From Mixta tenebrionis (GTDB taxonomy: Bacteria > Pseudomonadota > Gammaproteobacteria > Enterobacterales > Enterobacteriaceae), in assembly GCF_006517625.1 (NCBI RefSeq), contig NZ_VHQI01000015.1, forward strand, positions 7,050 through 71,049: 64,000 nt of DNA, written 5' to 3'. The translations under genes and the position numbers were made by a program. The notes under the pieces are model-generated. The model saw nothing but the letters and a program-made list of their open reading frames with translations. It did no database searches and was not told the origin of the DNA. Shown here piece by piece: positions 36,319-48,418 of this stretch (its first letter is position 1; each line of letters begins with the position of its first letter).

Positions 36319-36610
36319 CTGACTGAATAAAACGTTGCCATAGCCAGCGGAGCAGGCCGCCGCCGAAAGTTCCGCTCACGCCGGCTATTGCGATGGTCAT
36401 TACGCCGCTGTAGTTATATTCATAGGCATACAAGCCGCCGAGGAAGCCGGTAAAACCGGAAATTACCACCTGCGATACCATACCTGCACAGGACCATTTA
36501 CCCGCTGGATTATCCATCAGATAGCGAACCACTCCACTCCAGGCAGAAAAAAAGCCCACCACCAGCCATGAAACAATCCACAGGTCATCAGGAAAAGGTT
36601 TTGTAATCAT
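36299..36610 (-). CDS. Stand-alone phage holin-like membrane protein (LydA-type)
   Basis: 103 aa with three predicted membrane helices (about residues 10-32, 42-66 and 70-92) and a short charged tail, the build of superfamily III holins. Stretches such as GVVRYLMDNPAGKWSCAG and AGVSGTFGGGLLRWLW resemble LydA-like holins. AAGGAG sits 6 bases before the ATG, a strong ribosome site. No endolysin, spanin or other phage gene is next to it, so it is a prophage relic or a co-opted small membrane protein. Family call is from pattern memory. Confidence 0.6.
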   Translation of the reverse strand: MITKPFPDDLWIVSWLVVGFFSAWSGVVRYLMDNPAGKWSCAGMVSQVVISGFTGFLGGLYAYEYNYSGVMTIAIAGVSGTFGGGLLRWLWQRFIQSDGKPYG

Positions 36611-37072
36611 CTTTTTCTCCTTGAAATACGGAAAGGAACAATCCTGTCCAAACTATTTTCATCGGCCGGAAATGCTGCCCCGGTCGCCAGCGGACCGCTT
36701 ATCGTTCTGCGGTCTGTTGGCAGGTTAGCGAACAGGGGAAACAGAAGCGAATCTGGTATAAATAATATTTATTGTTAGATGAATAATAATTAATTCTGCA
36801 TCAATATCAGCCAGTGCAGGCCGCCCGTTCGGCAATAACCGGCTCGGTAGAATTGATGAAGCAAAGGTTTGCGTTACGCTATGGCAGTAAAAAGCGCCAA
36901 TAGCGCCCTTTAAAAACGGGTTAAATAAGGGCAACTTTTTCCATTAGCTACAGGAGGTTTCTGACAGAGGAAAAAATATTTCATACGAAACTAAAAACCA
37001 TGCCGCTGACAGATAACAAATAATGAATTCAGCGATATAACCATACTCTCCAAAAACATTTTAAGGACTACT
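36611..37072. other. 462-base gap between the holin-like gene and the LysR-type gene
   Basis: AT-rich stretch. Two minus-strand frames (36725-36934, 36991-37263) have no convincing ribosome sites or protein-like composition, the second mostly antisense to the regulator. It should hold divergent promoters. Nothing else recognised. Confidence 0.5.
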
Positions 37073-37873
37073 ATGTTTATCACCAGAGCCATGCGCGTAT
37101 TTATCATTTTATATGAAGAAAAGAATCTGAAATCGGCGGCGGACAAGCTTTGTCTGACCGTGCCGCCCATCACCCGGATGCTGAAACTAACGGAGGAGTG
37201 GCTGGGCGAGCAGCTTTTTATTTTAGAACGTAATCGCCTTATTCCTACCGAAGCGGCAGACAACGTTTATCAGCAGCTTTACCCGCACTACAGCGCTCTG
37301 ACGCAGTTTCATCATCCCTCTGCGGAAAGAGATTTCAGAATATCTTCGCCTCAGGCTGGCCATAGCTTTATGGCGGATCTGCTGGCTAAATGTCAGCCTT
37401 CGCTGCCGGAAAAAACCACAATAAGGTATGCGGGAAATATGCATACCGATGACGATATTTTTATTAGCCTGCAGCCGGCGGTTTTGCTGCCTAACTTTGA
37501 GATATTCCGCGCCGATCAGATGCTGGAGCTGCACTATATCTCGTCAGGTGAAGAAGGATGGAAAGATAAGCCGGTGCTTTTTGAGCATAATCTGGACCAG
37601 CTTCCCTCTTTTCGTCACGTGCTCGATGAAATGTATCAGTGCGGACATAATGGACAGACGCGGCGCATAGATAATGCCGTCTGGCTTAAAGAGGCGTATG
37701 AGCATGGCGAAGGGTTATTGTTTCGACGTCCGGAAAAAGCGACGGACGGAAGCCGTGTTCTGCCTTTTATTCTTCATCTCTCTTTGTCGGTCTATATTAA
37801 TACGTTAAAACGAGATCTACGTCATGAAACCTTTCTTACCTGTATTAAAAAAAGCCTTAACTACTTCCAGTAA
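37073..37873 (+). CDS. LysR-type helix-turn-helix regulator, atypical effector domain
   Basis: 266 aa. Residues 1-62 are a LysR winged helix (RAMRVFIILYEEKNLKSAAD, then KLCLTVPPITRMLKLTEEWL and LFILERNRLIPT). The remaining 200 residues are shorter and more divergent than a normal LysR effector domain (family usually about 300 aa). AAGGA five bases before the ATG. Codon use is AT-richer than the flanking core genes, hinting at transfer. Stand-alone; its target may be in the gap upstream. Confidence 0.7.
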   Translation: MFITRAMRVFIILYEEKNLKSAADKLCLTVPPITRMLKLTEEWLGEQLFILERNRLIPTEAADNVYQQLYPHYSALTQFHHPSAERDFRISSPQAGHSFMADLLAKCQPSLPEKTTIRYAGNMHTDDDIFISLQPAVLLPNFEIFRADQMLELHYISSGEEGWKDKPVLFEHNLDQLPSFRHVLDEMYQCGHNGQTRRIDNAVWLKEAYEHGEGLLFRRPEKATDGSRVLPFILHLSLSVYINTLKRDLRHETFLTCIKKSLNYFQ

Positions 37874-38317
37874 TTATTACAAAGAGCGACAGCAATTATA
37901 TTTACGTTAACCCTCACAACACCTTGTATATTTTACCGAAACCAGCTTAACAAAATTATCTTCTGTGCAAACAGCTCCAGGGAAAAGTCAGGCAGTTAAC
38001 CAATTATAAAAAATGATAATACCAGAGTATTAATCAGTTACCTTTACAGCGAAATTTTTCATATTGCTTATGTAAACCTTTATCCGTCCGACGATGTTAC
38101 AACCAATATTATTAACGCGGCAGATGAAAGGAAAAATTTACTTAGTTTTATTTAGCGAAAAGCACACCAAAAACAGTTTAATTTTATTAGTTAACAGCTT
38201 TATTTAATAATATGAGATACAGGCAGGATAACGCGCTGGCCCGCTAATATAAGCCAGCGACGCACCGGATATGCCAGTGAACAGAGGAACCGCTCTCCTG
38301 TTCCTCTGCGGCAGCGG
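37874..38317. other. 444-base AT-rich gap before parE
   Basis: Low-GC stretch with no acceptable ORF between the accessory regulator and the parE stop. Its base composition is like that of the regulator rather than of parE, suggesting it came with the accessory pocket. A hairpin lies at its right end. Confidence 0.5.
38282..38308 (-). terminator. Hairpin after parE
   Basis: CAGAGGAAC and GTTCCTCTG form a perfect 9-bp stem with a 9-base loop, nine bases after the parE stop. No T-run follows on the minus strand, so its terminator role is uncertain. Confidence 0.4.
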
Positions 38318-40845
<2,528 letters not shown>

Positions 40846-40848
40846 AGC

Positions 40849-41676
40849 TCAGTAACCTTCAGCATCGAGATCGGGCGTAAAAGCGCGGTTTCCCAGGCGG
40901 TTGACCCAGGTGCGCACCGCGCCATCCTCGGCCAGCGCCAGCCAGCGCCAGCCCGGCGCCACGGCATCAATGGTAAAATTAGTGCAGTGCGGTTTGAACT
41001 GTACGCAGGTGGACGGCGTCGCCAGCAGGCGGCAGCCGTGCCACTCTTCGTCCATCTCCTGATGAATATGGCCGCAAACCAGCGTCTTCGCCAGCGGATA
41101 GCGCTGCAGCACGGCGGCAAGCGCATGGGCGTTGCGCAGGCTGTGCTGATCGAGCCACGAACAGCCCGACGGCAGCGGATGATGGTGCAGCAGTACCAAA
41201 GTATGGCGATCGGCGGTTTGCGCCAGCGTGTTTTCCAGCCAGTCGAGCTGATAGTCGCTGAGCATGCCGTGCGGCACGCCCGCTACCTGGCTGTCGAGCA
41301 GCACCAGCTGCCAGCGATCGCCAATCAGCACCTGGCGGGCTTCAGCGATGCCCGCTCGCGCCAGCGTCTCAAACATTGCCGGCTGAAAATCGTGGTTGCC
41401 CGGCAGCCAGACGCAGGGAGCGGGCAAACGCGCAATACCCTCAGCAAAGTGCTGATAGGCCTCAGACGAATGATCCTGCGCCAGATCGCCGGTGGCGATA
41501 ATCAGATCGATCGGCGACTGTTCAGCCTCAATGGCTTCCAGCACCGCGTTGAAACTGGCCCAGGTGTTGACGCCCAGTAGCGTCTCATGTCTGCCTGAAA
41601 AAAGGTGGGTGTCCGTAATTTGTAATATCCTGATACTGGCCCCACTCACCACAGGAAGTTTTAGCAGGCTATCCAA
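40849..41676 (-). CDS. cpdA: 3',5'-cyclic AMP phosphodiesterase CpdA
   Basis: 275 aa metallophosphatase lowering cAMP. Five metal motifs in order: ITDTHLF, ATGDLAQDH, PGNHDF, LLHHHPLPSG and CGHIHQE. The start codon is TTG at 41676, with AAGGA about 6 bases upstream and the N terminus MDSLLKLP aligning with E. coli MESLLTLP, so the rare start appears genuine and may keep expression low. Confidence 0.95.
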   Translation of the reverse strand: MDSLLKLPVVSGASIRILQITDTHLFSGRHETLLGVNTWASFNAVLEAIEAEQSPIDLIIATGDLAQDHSSEAYQHFAEGIARLPAPCVWLPGNHDFQPAMFETLARAGIAEARQVLIGDRWQLVLLDSQVAGVPHGMLSDYQLDWLENTLAQTADRHTLVLLHHHPLPSGCSWLDQHSLRNAHALAAVLQRYPLAKTLVCGHIHQEMDEEWHGCRLLATPSTCVQFKPHCTNFTIDAVAPGWRWLALAEDGAVRTWVNRLGNRAFTPDLDAEGY

Positions 41677-41718
41677 AGAGTTTCCTTAATCTTTACGCCA
41701 TATCAAGGTTATTGCGGC

Positions 41719-42144
41719 TTACCAGGCCGGAACGGCCATCGCGCCGTGCGACAGACAATAACGCAGCCAGTCAGCGAGGAACTGGTTGATCTGATGTTTT
41801 TCATCACGCTGGTGTAACTTTTTGTTCGGATAATCATAGCGCGCTTTAAAGCGATAGATCTGCTGCGTCGAACACACTTCAGCAACCATCGCGTCATGAT
41901 ACAGCCTGACAGACATGGAAGGGAGACTCCAGTAGCTGACGGCGGGCGCGGTTTGACGGATCTCCACCAGCGTGGTGTAGCGCGTAGATTCAGTAATGGT
42001 AATGCTATAGCTGGCGCCGTTTACCTGATAGCTCACCGAGGCCCCCGCTTCATCGTTGCGCGGCAGCAAACGACGCAGCTGGGCGAAGTTGGTTTCGCTT
42101 AGCCGCATCATTTCGGGAAAATCAGGGACGTAGCGCTTAATCAT
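41719..42144 (-). CDS. yqiB: YqiB, conserved DUF1249 protein
   Basis: 141 aa, nearly collinear with E. coli YqiB (for example [38 protein letters not shown]). Function unknown. The ATG at 42144 overlaps the nudF stop as ATGA, fixing the start; the frame could extend four codons upstream but the coupling argues against it. Confidence 0.92.
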   Translation of the reverse strand: MIKRYVPDFPEMMRLSETNFAQLRRLLPRNDEAGASVSYQVNGASYSITITESTRYTTLVEIRQTAPAVSYWSLPSMSVRLYHDAMVAEVCSTQQIYRFKARYDYPNKKLHQRDEKHQINQFLADWLRYCLSHGAMAVPAW

Positions 42145-42776
42145 GTTGGATTCCACTCGTTTCGCAGTTTCTCATAGTGCAGCATCAGCCATTGCAGGGC
42201 GATGACGGAAGCCGCGTTGTCAATTTTCCCCTCTTCCACCCAGCGGTAAGCCTGTTCACGACTCACCACATGCACAAGAATATCCTCATTCTCATCCTCC
42301 AGACCGTGGCATCCTTGCGCCACGCTGGCATCCACTTCTCCCACCAGCACCGACAGGCGCTCGCTGGTGCCGCCCGGACTGGCCAGGTAGTTAATCACCG
42401 GCCGCACGCGCGCTACCGTCAGTCCCGCTTCTTCCATCGCCTCGCGGCGCACCACCTGCTCAACGCTTTCGCCAGGCTCAATAATCCCGGCCACCAGCTC
42501 CAGCAGCCAGGGCGTTGGGCTGGTATCATAAGCGGGTATGCGAATCTGTTCGATTAGCACCACTTCATCGCGCAGGGGATCATAGGGTAGCAGGACTGCG
42601 GCGTGTCCGCGCTCAAAAACTTCGCGCACCACTTCGTTGCTCATCTGCCCGTTAAACAGGCGGTGGCGAAAGCGATAGCGGACTAAAGAAAAAAATCCTT
42701 CGTACAGCGGCTCGCGTGCAATAATTTCTACATCGTTTTTGTCGAAAGTCACTGGGTATTTCGTTTTCTTAACCAT
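42141..42776 (-). CDS. nudF: ADP-ribose pyrophosphatase NudF
   Basis: 211 aa Nudix hydrolase turning ADP-ribose into AMP and ribose 5-phosphate. Complete Nudix box from [20 protein letters not shown] (about residues 97-116). I chose ATG 42776 (MVKKTKYPV) with AAGGA nine bases upstream; the extension to 42821 would use TTG. Divergent from tolC, first gene of the parE cluster. Confidence 0.95.
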   Translation of the reverse strand: MVKKTKYPVTFDKNDVEIIAREPLYEGFFSLVRYRFRHRLFNGQMSNEVVREVFERGHAAVLLPYDPLRDEVVLIEQIRIPAYDTSPTPWLLELVAGIIEPGESVEQVVRREAMEEAGLTVARVRPVINYLASPGGTSERLSVLVGEVDASVAQGCHGLEDENEDILVHVVSREQAYRWVEEGKIDNAASVIALQWLMLHYEKLRNEWNPT

Positions 42777-42991
42777 AAAGCCGGTGTCCTTTACAGTGGC
42801 GGCGGGAACGAAATGTTTCAATGGCGCTCCGCCAGGAAGGGTGGTTCTTTCTGAATTATTTACGTAAATTAACGGAAGATGGCACGTTCAGCCAACTTCT
42901 CAATCTGGCACACTCTGCTAGAATCGGCGCATATTTTTTCGCTTAAGTCAGCGCTAACATAGTAAACTTCGCTGCACTACAAGGAATGCAA

Positions 42992-44461
42992 ATGAAGAAA
43001 CTGCTCCCTTTATTAATTGGCCTGAGCCTGGGCGGCTTCAGCGTAGCAAGTCAGGCGGAGAACCTGCTGCAGATTTATCAACAGGCCCGACTGACAAACC
43101 CCGATCTGCGCAGCTCAGCGGCCGATCGCGACGCGGCATTTGAAAAGATTAACGAAACACGCAGCCCGTTACTGCCCCAGCTGGGTCTGGGCGCTGATTA
43201 TACCTATAACAGCGGCTATCGCGACAGCCGCGATACCCACTCGAATACTACCAGCGGCTCGCTGCGCCTGACGCAGACGCTGTTCGATATGAGCAAGTGG
43301 CGCGCCCTGACCCTGCAGGAAAAAAACGCCGGTATTCAGGACGTCAGCTATCAGGCTTCGCAACAGAACCTGATGCTGAACACGGCCACCGCCTATTTTA
43401 ACGTGCTGCGCGCCATCGATTCGCTCTCCTATATTGAGGCGCAGAAACAGTCTATTTATCGCCAGCTCGATCAAACCACCCAGCGCTTCAACGTTGGTCT
43501 GGTAGCGATTACCGACGTGCAGAACGCCCGCGCTCAGTACGATAACGTACTGGCGAATGAAGTATCGGCGCGTAACGCCCTGGATAACGCGGTGGAAACC
43601 CTGCGTCAGGTAACCGGCAACTACTATCCGACGCTCGCCTCGCTGAATATCGATCGTTTCCGTACCGATAAGCCGCAGCCGGTTAACGTGCTGCTGAAAG
43701 AGGCGGAAAGCCGTAACCTCAACCTGCTTTCCGCGCGCCTGTCGCAGGATCTGGCGCGTGAGAGCATCCGCGCCGAAGAGTCCGGCCACCTGCCGACGCT
43801 TGATTTGAACGCCTCCACCAACCTGTCGAACAATAAATATGGCGGCAGTCGTGCGGTGCAGAGCGACAGCATCACCGGCAGTAACCAGGTGGGCCTGAGC
43901 TTCAATCTGCCGCTCTACAACGGCGGCGCGGTTTCCTCGCGTGTAAAACAGGCGCAGTACGCCTTTGTCAGCGCCAGCGAACAGCTGGAAAGCGCGCATC
44001 GTTCCACGGTGCAGACGGTACGCTCCTCCTTTAACAATATTAACGCCTCGATTAGCAGCATTGACGCTTACAAACAGGCGGTCGTTTCTGCTCAAAGCTC
44101 TCTGGATGCGATGGAAGCAGGCTATCAGGTCGGCACGCGCACCATTGTCGACGTGCTGGACGCCACCACCACGCTGTATAATGCCAAACAGCAGCTTTCC
44201 GATGCGCGCTACGACTACCTGATTAATCAGCTGAACATCAAATCTGCGCTGGGCACGCTGAACGAGCAGGATCTGGCGACGCTGAACGCCAGCCTCGGCA
44301 GAGAGATTCCGACTTCGCCGGAAACGGTCGCGCCGGAAAATCCGCAGCAGGATGCGGCGGCCGATCGCGGCACGCAGCTGCAATCCGCCGCTAATCAGAG
44401 CGCTGAAAGCGCCGCGCAGCCCTCCGCTGCCGGCCGGAGCGGTAACCCGTTCCGCCATTAA
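42992..44461 (+). CDS. tolC: Outer membrane efflux channel TolC
   Basis: 489 aa. Signal peptide residues 1-22 (ends ASQA), then two OEP repeats building the trimeric barrel and alpha-barrel tunnel; repeat signatures ATAYFNVLRAIDSLSYIEAQ and YQVGTRTIVDVLDATTTLYN. The C-terminal 60 residues are a Gln/Ala/Pro-rich flexible tail. AAGGA is six bases before the ATG at 42992; the upstream ATG at 42986 overlaps that site. Needed for multidrug efflux and type I secretion, relevant to any double-glycine peptide export. Confidence 0.97.
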   Translation: MKKLLPLLIGLSLGGFSVASQAENLLQIYQQARLTNPDLRSSAADRDAAFEKINETRSPLLPQLGLGADYTYNSGYRDSRDTHSNTTSGSLRLTQTLFDMSKWRALTLQEKNAGIQDVSYQASQQNLMLNTATAYFNVLRAIDSLSYIEAQKQSIYRQLDQTTQRFNVGLVAITDVQNARAQYDNVLANEVSARNALDNAVETLRQVTGNYYPTLASLNIDRFRTDKPQPVNVLLKEAESRNLNLLSARLSQDLARESIRAEESGHLPTLDLNASTNLSNNKYGGSRAVQSDSITGSNQVGLSFNLPLYNGGAVSSRVKQAQYAFVSASEQLESAHRSTVQTVRSSFNNINASISSIDAYKQAVVSAQSSLDAMEAGYQVGTRTIVDVLDATTTLYNAKQQLSDARYDYLINQLNIKSALGTLNEQDLATLNASLGREIPTSPETVAPENPQQDAAADRGTQLQSAANQSAESAAQPSAAGRSGNPFRH

Positions 44462-44474
44462 ACAGCGGCATCCC

Positions 44475-44519
44475 GGCGGTCGCGAAAGCGATATCCAGCG
44501 CGACCGCCGCCTGCTTTTT
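44475..44519 (+). terminator. Intrinsic terminator of tolC
   Basis: GGCGGTCGCG and CGCGACCGCC form a perfect 10-bp stem with a 14-base loop, followed a few bases later by a run of five T. It starts 13 bases past the tolC stop. Confidence 0.75.
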
Positions 44520-44662
44520 CTTCCGCGCTGCTGCTGAAACGCACCCTGCTCGCATTTGAACGTATAGCAACGTAAAGATGCAGGCGCAGCGCCGTCTGTT
44601 GCTTCATTTTTAATCCGGTTTCACCTATCCTTTGCGCTACCTTTGGGCAGAGGACTATCCCC

Positions 44663-45322
44663 ATGAAACGGACAAAAAATATTAATCGCGACGCCTTCCG
44701 TAAGAGCTGGCGCGCCCGTCATCTGACGCCTGTCGCACTGGCCGTTACCGCCGTCTTTATGCTGGCAGGCTGTGAAAAAACCGACGAAACGGTTTCCCTT
44801 TATCAAAACGCTGAAGACTGCAGCAGAGCGAACCCCGACCAGAGCGCGCAGTGCGCCACGGCCTATAACAACGCGCTGAAAGAGGCGGAAAAAACCGCGC
44901 CGAAATATGCCACACGCGAAGACTGCATTGCGGAATTCGGCGAGGGGCAGTGCCAGCAGGCGCCATCCTCGACCGGCGCTAATGCGGAGGCGCATCAGAG
45001 CGGCAGCTTCTGGATGCCGCTGATGGCCGGTTATATGATGGCGCGCATGATGGGCGGCGGCGCCGGTTTTGCGCCGCAGCCGCTGTTCAGTTCTAAAAAT
45101 CCGGCCAGCCCGATGAACGGCAAGTTCGTCGACGCCAGCGGCCGCAGCTATGGCGCCGCCACGCCGGGACGCTCCATGACGGTGCCGAAAACCGCGCTGG
45201 CGCCGAAACCGGCTACTACCAGCACGGTAACCCGCGGTGGGTTCGGTGAATCCGTCGCTAAGCACGCCACCATGCAGCGCAGCAGTGCCGCCGGCACCAG
45301 CAGCCGCTCGCTGGGAGGCTAA
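44663..45322 (+). CDS. ygiB: YgiB, DUF1190 protein
   Basis: 219 aa. Basic N terminus, a membrane helix about residues 22-36 ending LAGC, then a soluble region with cysteine motifs [10 protein letters not shown] and [13 protein letters not shown] and a Gly/Ser/Ala-rich tail. Family function unknown; always next to ygiC and tolC. The basic start and the LAGC box could indicate a lipoprotein with a long n-region. Confidence 0.93.
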   Translation: MKRTKNINRDAFRKSWRARHLTPVALAVTAVFMLAGCEKTDETVSLYQNAEDCSRANPDQSAQCATAYNNALKEAEKTAPKYATREDCIAEFGEGQCQQAPSSTGANAEAHQSGSFWMPLMAGYMMARMMGGGAGFAPQPLFSSKNPASPMNGKFVDASGRSYGAATPGRSMTVPKTALAPKPATTSTVTRGGFGESVAKHATMQRSSAAGTSSRSLGG

Positions 45323-45330
45323 CGCGCCAG

Positions 45331-46491
45331 ATGAAACGCATCGCTATTGCTGAGCGCCCTGACTGGCGCGCCCGCGCAACCGAATTCGGCTTTGGTTTTC
45401 ATACCATGTATGACGAGCCCTACTGGTGCGAAGACGCCTATTATCAGTTTACCCTGGCGCAGGTGGACTATCTGGAAGAGACTACCGCCGAGCTGCACCA
45501 GATGTGTCTGCAGGTAGTGGACAAAGTCGTTAACAGCGAAGAGCTGCTGGCGAAATTCCGCATCCCGAAACACACCTGGGATTTTGTGCGCGCCTCCTGG
45601 CACACCTCGCAGCCCTCGCTTTACTCCCGCCTCGATCTCGCCTGGGGCGGCAGCGGCGATGCCAAACTGCTGGAGAACAACGCCGATACGCCGACCTCGC
45701 TGTATGAAGCCGCTTTTTTCCAGTGGCTGTGGCTGGAAGATCAGCTTAACGCCGGCAATCTGCCGGCGGGCAGCGATCAGTTCAACAGCCTGCAGGAGAA
45801 GCTGATCGAGCGTTTCGCCGAGCTGCACCAGCAGCATGGTTTCAGCCTGCTGCACTTTGCCTGCTATCGCGACAGCGTGGAAGATCGCGGTACGGTGCAA
45901 TATCTGCAGGACTGCGCCAGCGAGGCGGGCTTACCCAGCGAATTCCTCTACATTGACGATATCGGGCTGGGCGAAAAAGGTCAGTTTACCGATCTCAACG
46001 ATCGGGTTATCAGCAATCTGTTTAAGCTCTATCCGTGGGAGTTCATGCTGCGCGAAATGTTCTCCACCAAGCTGAACGATGCGGGCGTGCGCTGGCTGGA
46101 GCCGGCCTGGAAGAGCATTATCTCCAATAAGGCGCTGTTGCCGATGCTGTGGCAGATGTTCCCTAATCATCCTAATCTGCTGCCCGCTTATTTTGCGGAA
46201 GATAACGTGCCGGCGATGGATAAATATGTGGTGAAGCCGCTGTTTTCGCGCGAGGGCGCCAATATCCGCATCGTTGACGGCGGCAAGGAAATAGCGCGCG
46301 TTGATGGCCCCTATGGCGAAGAGGGGATGATCGTTCAGCAGTTCCATCCCCTGCCGCAGTTTGGCGACAGCTATACGCTGATCGGCAGCTGGCTGATAAA
46401 CGATCGCCCCGCCGGCATCGGTCTGCGTGAAGATCGCGCGCTGATTACTCAGGATCTCTCGCGCTTTTACCCGCACGCGTTTATTGAATAA
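45331..46491 (+). CDS. ygiC: YgiC, glutathionylspermidine synthase-like ATP-grasp protein
   Basis: 386 aa ATP-grasp ligase related to the synthetase half of Gss. ATP-site pieces [26 protein letters not shown] and the C-terminal [18 protein letters not shown] are present. Substrate is not established; the amidase half of Gss is absent. Eight bases after ygiB, same operon. Confidence 0.93.
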   Translation: MKRIAIAERPDWRARATEFGFGFHTMYDEPYWCEDAYYQFTLAQVDYLEETTAELHQMCLQVVDKVVNSEELLAKFRIPKHTWDFVRASWHTSQPSLYSRLDLAWGGSGDAKLLENNADTPTSLYEAAFFQWLWLEDQLNAGNLPAGSDQFNSLQEKLIERFAELHQQHGFSLLHFACYRDSVEDRGTVQYLQDCASEAGLPSEFLYIDDIGLGEKGQFTDLNDRVISNLFKLYPWEFMLREMFSTKLNDAGVRWLEPAWKSIISNKALLPMLWQMFPNHPNLLPAYFAEDNVPAMDKYVVKPLFSREGANIRIVDGGKEIARVDGPYGEEGMIVQQFHPLPQFGDSYTLIGSWLINDRPAGIGLREDRALITQDLSRFYPHAFIE

Positions 46492-46498
46492 CCTTATC

Positions 46499-46521
46499 GG
46501 GCAGCCGCCGGCTGCCCTTTT
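46499..46521. terminator. Terminator between ygiC and ygiD
   Basis: GGGCAGCC and GGCTGCCC make a perfect 8-bp stem with a 3-base loop, followed by TTTT on the plus strand. It lies in the 37-base convergent gap and mainly serves ygiC. Confidence 0.8.
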
Positions 46522-46528
46522 ATCTCTG

Positions 46529-47314
46529 CTAACCCACCTGAACCGATAACATACTGAGCGCCGACATTTCGATACCGTTAACCGGCACCGCTACCGGCTC
46601 ATCAGGCTGGCGCGCTCCCAGAATATAGAGCAGCGGCAGATAGTGCTCCGGCGTCGGGCAGGAAAGCGCCGCGCCTTCATGCTGCATGAAATTCACCAGC
46701 GGATGCGCTTCCGCCGCGCCCTGCCAGGCCAGATTATCCTGAACGTACTGGTTAAAAGAGGCTGCCCAGGGCCAGGCTTCCGCATCTTCCTGCCAGCGAA
46801 CCTTACGCAGGTTATGCACCACGTTCCCGCTGGCGACCAGCATCACGCCGCGCTCGCGCAGCGCCGCCAGCCGTTGCCCGATCTGAAAATGCCAGGCCGG
46901 CGGCTGCGTGCCGTCGATGCTGAGCTGCACCACCGGAATATCCGCTGCGGGATACATTTTGATCAGCACGCCCCAGGCGCCGTGATCTAATCCCCAGTTA
47001 TGATCGAAATGCACCGACGCCGGGGCCAGCGCATCGACTATGTCCTGCGCCAGCGTTGGCGAGCCTGGCGCTGGATATTCGGTATCGAACAGCGCCTGCG
47101 GAAAGCCGCCGAAATCATGAATGGTGCGCGGTTTCTCCATCGACGTAACCGCGGTGCCGCGCGTGTACCAGTGCGCCGAAATCGCCACTATCGCTTTTGG
47201 CCGCGGCAGCTGTGCGCCCAGCGCGCGCCAGGCCTGCGTATAACGATTCTCTTCCAGCACGTTCATCGGGCTGCCGTGTCCCAAAAACAGAGCGGGCATA
47301 CGCGCGTGTTTCAT
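46529..47314 (-). CDS. ygiD: DODA-type extradiol dioxygenase YgiD
   Basis: 261 aa LigB-fold protein; E. coli YgiD cleaves L-DOPA at 4,5. Metal ligands probably lie in LFLGHGSPMN (His) and ISAHWYTRG (His) and near FDHNWGLDHGAWG. Convergent with ygiC and divergent from zupT. Confidence 0.93.
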   Translation of the reverse strand: MKHARMPALFLGHGSPMNVLEENRYTQAWRALGAQLPRPKAIVAISAHWYTRGTAVTSMEKPRTIHDFGGFPQALFDTEYPAPGSPTLAQDIVDALAPASVHFDHNWGLDHGAWGVLIKMYPAADIPVVQLSIDGTQPPAWHFQIGQRLAALRERGVMLVASGNVVHNLRKVRWQEDAEAWPWAASFNQYVQDNLAWQGAAEAHPLVNFMQHEGAALSCPTPEHYLPLLYILGARQPDEPVAVPVNGIEMSALSMLSVQVG

Positions 47315-47481
47315 AACATCCTCAACCTTGCCTCAGTGATTATGCAGCCCACCTTACGCCCTTTGCCTGGCGGATGCAGGCGGATAACCCTGACCAACAT
47401 ATTCAACTTTTTTGAATCTGTTTCAGACAAAACTTTACGCTAATCCCCTTCGCTTTTTGCCAGAATTCCCATAGTCTTAAT

Positions 47482-47500
47482 ACGAATAATTCTCATTATA
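47482..47500 (+). promoter_or_regulatory. Possible Fur-like box before zupT
   Basis: ACGAATAATTCTCATTATA matches the 19-base Fur consensus at 12 of 19 positions by my count, ending 12 bases before the zupT start codon. A site here would repress zupT or act divergently on ygiD. Weak match. Confidence 0.3.
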
Positions 47501-47512
47501 GGTTGTGACATA

Positions 47513-48277
47513 GTGATACCTTTATTGCTGACCCTGCTGGCGGGCGCCGCCACCTTCGTTGGCGCGCTATCAGGCGTGTTGGGACAAAAACCTTCCAACC
47601 GCATGCTGGCTTTTGCCCTGGGATTCGCTGCCGGCATCATGCTGTTAATCTCCCTGATGGAGATGCTGCCCGCCGCGCTTAATACGCAGGGCATGTCGTC
47701 GCTGATGGGCTACGGTATGTTTTTGCTTGGCCTGCTGGGCTATTTCGCCCTCGATCGCTGCCTGCCCCATCAGCATCCACAGGATTTGATGGCGGCAGAT
47801 CAGCAGCCCCGCAGCCTGCGGCGCACGGCTATATTGCTGACGCTGGGCATCAGCCTGCATAATTTTCCGGAAGGCATTGCCACCTTTGTTACGGCCAGCA
47901 GCGATCTGGAGCTGGGTTTCGGCATCGCGCTGGCGGTGGCGATTCATAATATTCCAGAGGGGCTGGCGGTCGCGGGTCCGATGTATGCCGCAACGGGTTC
48001 AAAAGCGCGCGCGCTTTTCTGGGCTTCGGTTTCCGGCATGGCGGAGATAGCAGGCGGTCTGCTGGCGTTTGTACTGCTTGGCCCGGTAATTTCCCCGTTG
48101 ATTATCGCAGCGATTATGGCGATGGTGGCCGGGATTATGGTCGCGCTCTCCGTCGATGAGCTGATGCCGCTGGCGCGTGATATCGATCCGCAAAATAATC
48201 CCAGCTACGGCGTTTTGTGCGGCATGACGGTAATGGGATTCAGCCTGACGCTGCTGGAAATGAGCGGCGCAGGCTGA
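47513..48277 (+). CDS. zupT: Zinc/divalent metal importer ZupT
   Basis: 254 aa ZIP-family permease with eight helices. Metal site motifs [12 protein letters not shown] (helix 4) and [12 protein letters not shown] (helix 5) are intact, and there is a His-containing loop HQHPQDL. Start is GTG at 47513 giving [11 protein letters not shown], aligned with E. coli; the ribosome site is weak (AGG about ten bases upstream). Confidence 0.95.
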   Translation: MIPLLLTLLAGAATFVGALSGVLGQKPSNRMLAFALGFAAGIMLLISLMEMLPAALNTQGMSSLMGYGMFLLGLLGYFALDRCLPHQHPQDLMAADQQPRSLRRTAILLTLGISLHNFPEGIATFVTASSDLELGFGIALAVAIHNIPEGLAVAGPMYAATGSKARALFWASVSGMAEIAGGLLAFVLLGPVISPLIIAAIMAMVAGIMVALSVDELMPLARDIDPQNNPSYGVLCGMTVMGFSLTLLEMSGAG

Positions 48278-48418
48278 GGAAGTTGTCTGAAAATAATTAA
48301 CCAGCCAATTATAAATCAAAGGGATAGTTGATTACCGGAATTTTCAGGAGCTATCTGCTATTTTTGCCGTCCGCCGCTTCGTACACTGGCGCTCTGTTTG
48401 GACAATGACGGAAATACT

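Noticed and set aside
36725-36934. 69-codon minus-strand frame in the accessory pocket
   Set aside because: No ribosome site and no protein-like pattern in an AT-rich gap.
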